Assembly: GCA_012797725.1 (NCBI GenBank)
Contig: JAAZON010000646.1
Location: 1 to 8,598 of the forward strand
Length of the DNA stretch: 8,598 bases
Direction of reading: 5' to 3'
Origin: SAR324 cluster bacterium
Lineage (GTDB): Bacteria; Bdellovibrionota; UBA2361; JAAZON01
In this document: positions 8,401-8,598 of the stretch, in pieces
How positions within the stretch are numbered: position 1 is the stretch's first letter
How the letters are laid out: every line of letters begins with the position of its first letter
Program-made: the position numbers and the translations under genes
Notes under the pieces: model-generated
The model's database searches: none
Told to the model about the DNA's origin: nothing
The model's input: only the letters and a program-made list of their open reading frames with translations

Positions 8401-8598
8401 TGAACTTGATGGTCGTGAGCGTGAACGACATGGCTTGGTCTATGGCGCAAACTTAAAGGTGAACGAGGGCGACCAAGTTAAAGCAGGGCAACTCTTGGCA
8501 GAATGGGATCCATTCTCAGTGCCAATTTTAAGTGAAGTTGCGGGCCGAGTGGAGTGGCAGGATCTTAATGAATATACCCTTGAAGAAAGAGCAGATGA
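5477..8598 (+). CDS. rpoC: DNA-directed RNA polymerase subunit beta prime (3' end beyond window)
   Basis: Beta prime holds the catalytic Mg and the clamp. The frame is open from ATG 5477 to the window edge (1040 full codons plus two bases); the closing TGA-like letters are out of frame. E. coli beta prime has 1407 residues, so about a quarter is missing. Numbering matches E. coli exactly at least from the first zinc site to residue 465. Landmarks: zinc site 1 C70, C72, C85, C88; clamp helices around 264-310 ([14 protein letters not shown]); [20 protein letters not shown] with R425; the catalytic NADFDGDQ with D460, D462, D464; YNKVVDIW at 667-674; bridge helix containing HGARKG 766-771; zinc site 2 C803, C877, C884, C887; trigger loop with R922 and H925. 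After HIGGAA (~930) comes sequence matching the start of the SI3 insertion (for example [14 protein letters not shown]), and the window ends within that module. The start gives the usual [16 protein letters not shown] N-terminus. Confidence 0.97.
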   Translation, partial: MDDLFSLFEKPKNPIKFNALKISIASPEKIRGWSHGEVTKPETINYRTLKPERDGLFCAKIFGPVKDYECICGKYKRLRHRGVVCEKCGVEVIQSKVRRERLGHIELACPVAHIWFLKSLPSRIGTVLDISLRDLEKVLYFESYIVVDPGKTNFSYGELLNEKEYRQARDEFGAGFEAGMGADTILSMLKKINVDELCTQLRKELQTVSSEARRKKLAKRLKVLTSFQLSANKPEWMIISVIPVIPPDLRPLVPLDGGRFATSDLNDLYRRVINRNNRLKRLMELSAPDIIIRNEKRMLQESVDALFDNGRRGRTITGPNKRPLKSLSDMLKGKGGRFRQNLLGKRVDYSGRSVIVIGPELKLHQCGLPKKMALELFKPFIYNKLEERGYVTTIKSAKKMVEKEKPVVWDILDEVIKEHPVLLNRAPTLHRLGIQAFEPILIEGKAIQLHPLVCTAFNADFDGDQMAVHVPLSIEAQVESRVLMMSTNNILSPAHGKPIIVPSQDIVLGLYYMTRERPFAKGEGAVFSNPEEVQLAWEAREVNIQAKVKCRIDGQMYDTTVGRVILYSLCPKGVLPFSSYNRLMKKKEIGRLIDDAFRYAGNKATVILCDRLKDVGYRFATLAGISIGINDMIIPDSKSEMLQEADTKVMEIDNQYQEGLITSGERYNKVVDIWSDVGDRVADELMRVISTSEFTDEKTGNKKHSASFNSIFIMSDSGARGSVQQIRQLAGMRGLMAKPDGSIIEQPIKANLREGLSVLQYFVSTHGARKGLADTALKTANSGYLTRRLVDVAQDSIVTERDCGTTAGLEITALVEGGEEIESLANRILGRVAAEDIRDPITNEVLVCRNEEIDEEKAALITSAGLDRVLIRSVLTCEAEHGVCISCYGRDLARGHLVNLGEAIGVIAAQSIGEPGTQLTMRTFHIGGAALGRVEQTFLESRFDGTVKFEGVRVANRRDGSSIVMTRKAEIVIVDELDGRERERHGLVYGANLKVNEGDQVKAGQLLAEWDPFSVPILSEVAGRVEWQDLNEYTLEERAD

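Overview
This window is a stretch of the bacterial rplJL-rpoBC operon, entirely on the + strand: the last codons of rplJ (ribosomal protein L10), complete rplL (L7/L12), complete rpoB (RNA polymerase beta) and the first ~1040 codons of rpoC (beta prime), which runs off the right edge. I see no mobile element, CRISPR array, tRNA or rRNA, and no sign of horizontal transfer. Base composition is moderate and looks uniform across the genes.

The proteins point to a Proteobacterium in the broad sense. The beta prime trigger loop is interrupted by an insertion resembling the E. coli SI3 module, and beta has sequence at the usual proteobacterial insertion sites. The beta and beta prime N-termini most resemble, from memory, the old 'Deltaproteobacteria' (Myxococcota, Bdellovibrionota, Desulfobacterota and relatives) rather than gamma- or alphaproteobacteria. 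I cannot place it more finely.

Layout: 1-42 rplJ tail; 43-92 short gap with the rplL ribosome binding site; 93-476 rplL; 477-884 a ~400-nt leader without a credible gene; 885-5342 rpoB; 5343-5476 a 134-nt spacer; 5477-8598 rpoC (partial). L10 and L7/L12 form the ribosomal stalk. Beta and beta prime build the catalytic core of RNA polymerase. Co-transcription links ribosome and polymerase supply, and L7/L12 is needed in several copies per ribosome, so bacteria commonly lower output between rplL and rpoB.

The most interesting part is that rplL-rpoB leader. It begins with four alternating complementary hexamers (CGGCAA / TTGCCG / CGGCAA / TTGCCG) at almost regular spacing. These can fold either as two side-by-side hairpins or as one long nested stem, the logic of an attenuator or an RNase III processing site. 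A plausible sigma70-type promoter, an operator-like dyad and two more hairpins follow before the rpoB start. No clear U-tract terminator is present. In the proteins, the second-look points are a beta-lobe enlarged by about 58 residues relative to E. coli, and altered residues in the beta prime part of ppGpp site 1 alongside conserved site 2 residues. All comparisons with E. coli are from memory, not from a run alignment. I found no evidence of an unknown multi-gene system here; this is mainly an ordinary core region with a potentially informative regulatory leader.
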